Both the position numbers and the translations under genes were made by a program. A stretch of 64,000 nucleotides of DNA from Aequorivita aquimaris (lineage in GTDB: Bacteria > Bacteroidota > Bacteroidia > Flavobacteriales > Flavobacteriaceae). A model generated the notes under the pieces. That model saw nothing but the letters and a program-made list of their open reading frames with translations. It was not told the DNA's origin and ran no database searches. Position 1 is the first letter of the stretch. Every line of letters begins with the position of its first letter. The DNA is taken from contig NZ_JRWG01000002.1 of the NCBI RefSeq assembly GCF_001573155.1, forward strand, positions 477,170 through 541,169, written 5' to 3'. Shown piece by piece: positions 62,568-64,000 of the stretch.

Positions 62568-62928
62568 GGCCTACAAAAAATACACCTTACAAGACTGCCC
62601 AATGCCCCCATTAGGTATCGCGCTAAAAGCGTACTTTAAAGCGCATCGTACCCGCAAGGCTACGCTCAGTAAGATTATGGGCAAAAGCCCCAACAGCATC
62701 ATGAGGTACCAAAAACAGGACAATTTTTTATGTAAAACCCTATGGCACCTCTCGTTAGGGTTAAACCACAACTTTTTTATGGACCTGGCCGCCCAGCTCC
62801 CGGCACACTTTACCACCAACGCGCCAGACCCCGCGCTGCCCTTACAGGAGCGCATTGCCGCGCTGGAGGAGGAGAACAAATTATTGAAAACCAAGGTGGA
62901 AACCTTGATGCAGGTGATTGGGAAATAA
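62566..62928 (+). CDS. Small HTH protein with C-terminal coiled coil
   Basis: 120 aa. Residues about 30-52 (RKATLSKIMGKSPNSIMRYQK) fit a helix-turn-helix, continued by LWHLSLGLNHNFFMDLAAQLP; a short P-rich linker follows; residues 93-118 (LQERIAALEEENKLLKTK...LMQVI) form a leucine-zipper-like coil for dimer formation. I remember similar small HTH proteins in Bacteroidota, none characterised. Its start codon lies inside the ninth 21-bp repeat, so the protein is the obvious candidate to bind the array and control its own gene (inference). Confidence 0.75.
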   Translation: MAYKKYTLQDCPMPPLGIALKAYFKAHRTRKATLSKIMGKSPNSIMRYQKQDNFLCKTLWHLSLGLNHNFFMDLAAQLPAHFTTNAPDPALPLQERIAALEEENKLLKTKVETLMQVIGK

Positions 62929-62932
62929 ACTT

Positions 62933-62940
62933 TATATTTG
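62933..62940 (+). promoter_or_regulatory. -7 box between the HTH gene and the cassette-like gene
   Basis: TATATTTG, 5 bp after the HTH stop codon. It would start a transcript at about 62944 with a ~120-nt leader ahead of the gene at 63068. Confidence 0.5.
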
Positions 62941-63015
62941 GGGGGCATGCTGTGGCGCACATGTGCGGGATAGCAGCAATAAGATTTTAAAAACATGCGT
63001 ATATAAACATGTGTA

Positions 63016-63040
63016 GCGGTCAGGCAAAGACCGCACTTTT
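63016..63040 (+). terminator. Hairpin with short T run ahead of the cassette-like gene
   Basis: GCGGTC (63016-63021) pairs with GACCGC (63029-63034), then ACTTTT. A weak terminator or attenuator placed between the -7 box at 62933 and the gene at 63068. Confidence 0.45.
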
Positions 63041-63067
63041 ATAATTAAATTTTAAAATATTTATAAT

Positions 63068-63568
63068 ATGGCTAATTACATTGCAAAATCGACAAACTCA
63101 CTATCCTTTTACCTGACTTCTGACGATGAAAAAATTGGAGAACTAATCTATGAAAAGTGGTATGCCTCCAATGCAGAATTAAAATCCTCTAATGGTGCTA
63201 ATTTTCATCTTAAGCCAAAAGGAATATGGAATTCTAAAATTGAATTAAAGGACGGAGAAAAAACTATATTAGAATTTAAACTTGGTTGGAATGGAATACT
63301 AATAAAAACATTTTTTCAGGATTCAGAAAAGAGCTATTCACTTCGCACAGAGGGATTTTCAAGCAACAAATTTATACTGACTAACTCAGAAAAGAAAGAA
63401 TTATTAGTTGCCGAAATGGACACCAAATTGGATAATCTTAACTATAAGTACTCAATTAGAACAACTGATGAATTTGAAAGTTTCAGGAATAAAGACATTT
63501 TAATATTAGCATTATTACATTGTATAAATTACTACATCTACATAACAACCATAGTTTCAGTAAAATAA
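63068..63568 (+). CDS. Hypothetical protein, tubby/LURP-like fold (tentative)
   Basis: 166 aa, strongly A/T-rich compared with the HTH gene before it and the transposase after it. Alternating short strands (FHLKPKGIWNSKIELKDGEKTILEFKLGWNGI, YSLRTEGFSSNKFILTNSEKKELLVAEM, YSIRTTDEFE) resemble the beta barrel of tubby-like/LURP-one proteins of Bacteroidota. The C-terminal ILALLHCINYYIYITTIVSV is hydrophobic, perhaps one buried or membrane helix, as in the tubby fold's central helix. Inverted repeats flank it on both sides. The role is unknown. Confidence 0.65.
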   Translation: MANYIAKSTNSLSFYLTSDDEKIGELIYEKWYASNAELKSSNGANFHLKPKGIWNSKIELKDGEKTILEFKLGWNGILIKTFFQDSEKSYSLRTEGFSSNKFILTNSEKKELLVAEMDTKLDNLNYKYSIRTTDEFESFRNKDILILALLHCINYYIYITTIVSVK

Positions 63569-63586
63569 AGCCCGAACCGCTAACAC

Positions 63587-63697
63587 GGTATATAATCTAT
63601 GGCTTGGTCAGTCCTCACTTGGAAAATCCGCAGGATTTTCCAAAGCCAGTTTTTATTTAGAGAGGTCTGTGCCGACACACGCCACAGCTCATATACC
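63587..63697. repeat. Nested inverted repeat downstream of the cassette-like gene
   Basis: Outer arms GGTATATAATCTATGGC (63587-63603) and GCCACAGCTCATATACC (63681-63697) match in 14 of 17 pairs. An inner hairpin TTGGAAAATCC-GCA-GGATTTTCCAA (63619-63643) is perfect over 11 bp. The outer arm word GCTGTGGCG also occurs, in inverted orientation, upstream of the gene at 62949-62957. The layout recalls attC-like or other cassette-end structures, but no integrase or consensus core site is seen. Confidence 0.6.
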
Positions 63698-63705
63698 AAC
63701 ACGTC

Positions 63706-64000
63706 AGACTGTCTCAAAACTTAATAACTCTGTGGATAAGTAGGAGTTTTTTTTTCCTTCAAAACCCCCGTATTTCCGTATCTTCATGCCATGGAATATC
63801 TACAGGGACAAGACCGCCAGCAACTGGCCCTCTACACCACCTGCCTCGACGAGATGGTGCCGGAGGAGAACAGCGTCCGCTTTATCGATCGATTCGTCGG
63901 GGCACTCGATCTGGAAGAGCTGGGGTTTGCCGCCCTGCCCGCACAGGGCCGTCCGCCGTACGACCCGGCAGACCTGCTCAAGCTCTACATCTATGGCTAC
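63706..64000 (+). mobile_element. Left part of an IS1182-type insertion sequence
   Basis: The element reaches beyond the window. The left end is placed near 63706 (AGACTGTCTCAAAAC, typical of IS termini; inferred since the right end is not visible). G+C of the coding part is about 60%, far above the surrounding DNA. It appears to have inserted just beyond the nested inverted repeat. Confidence 0.75.
63791..64000 (+). CDS. IS1182-family transposase, N-terminal 70 codons
   Basis: MEYLQGQDRQQLALYTTCLDEMV, then RFIDRFVGALDLEELGF and GRPPYDPADLLKLYIYGY match the N-terminal domain of IS1182/IS4-like DDE transposases. The catalytic DDE residues lie beyond the edge, so activity cannot be judged. G+C-rich codon choice (CTG, GCC, GAC) unlike any neighbour marks it as a recent arrival. 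Confidence 0.88.
   Translation, partial: MEYLQGQDRQQLALYTTCLDEMVPEENSVRFIDRFVGALDLEELGFAALPAQGRPPYDPADLLKLYIYGY

Noticed and set aside
62400..62928. Plasmid-type replication origin with rep gene
   Set aside because: Iteron length would fit, but the 120-aa protein is far smaller than known Rep initiators and no partition or mobilisation genes are present. Kept only as one possibility in the finding.

Overview
The window is a piece of a Flavobacteriaceae (Bacteroidota) chromosome of roughly 40% G+C. The evidence is the type IX secretion (T9SS) signature (PorZ, C-terminal sorting domains), an OmpA protein with thrombospondin type-3 repeats, an IPExxxVDY-family protein, flavobacterial gene orders (acpP-fabF-rnc-IPExxxVDY-pyk; porZ-recO), and many exact Bacteroidota -7 promoter boxes (TAnnTTTG) just upstream of starts. 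Several of these boxes decide between alternative start codons. I cannot name the genus.

Layout. 0-10.6 kb: the end of a Rossmann-fold gene, dinB, an SH3 lipoprotein, the fatty-acid/glycolysis/RNase III operon on the minus strand, purN overlapping a viroplasmin-type RNase H, a SPOR-tailed surface protein and a PfkB kinase. 10.7-13.4 kb: an amidophosphoribosyltransferase, then an 879-bp gene-free stretch holding two related promoter-hairpin-terminator units (candidate small RNAs) and a degenerate ~108-bp repeat. 13.4-23.7 kb: superoxide dismutase, the two subunits of an AddAB-type helicase-nuclease separated by kbl and ompA, and an alpha/beta hydrolase. 23.8-30.3 kb: tRNA-Ala, a universal stress protein, a MATE pump, queD, an LpxH-like phosphatase and recJ. 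30.3-35.9 kb: two tandem T9SS delta-60-repeat proteins, an AhpD-like enzyme, rsmI and two little-known genes. 36-49.3 kb: tdk, alr, mscL, asd, a prolyl oligopeptidase, gpsA, nadD, gmk, yicC and small transport or stress genes. 49.4-60.3 kb: metB, gdhA, porZ-recO, succinate-semialdehyde dehydrogenase, a sugar dehydrogenase and a DedA-type protein.

From about 61 kb to the end the window becomes accessory. It holds genes I do not recognise, a phased array of nine 21-bp direct repeats running into the start codon of a small HTH/coiled-coil protein, an A/T-rich gene bracketed by nested inverted repeats like a cassette, and the first 70 codons of a visibly G+C-rich IS1182-type transposase cut by the window edge.

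Most of the window is housekeeping metabolism: lipid and phospholipid precursors, purine and amino-acid synthesis, nucleotide salvage, cell-wall D-alanine, DNA repair (dinB, addAB, recJ, recO) and the cell surface. The best candidates for undescribed biology are the paired small-RNA units at 12.7 and 13.0 kb and the 21-bp iteron/HTH module at 62.4-62.9 kb.
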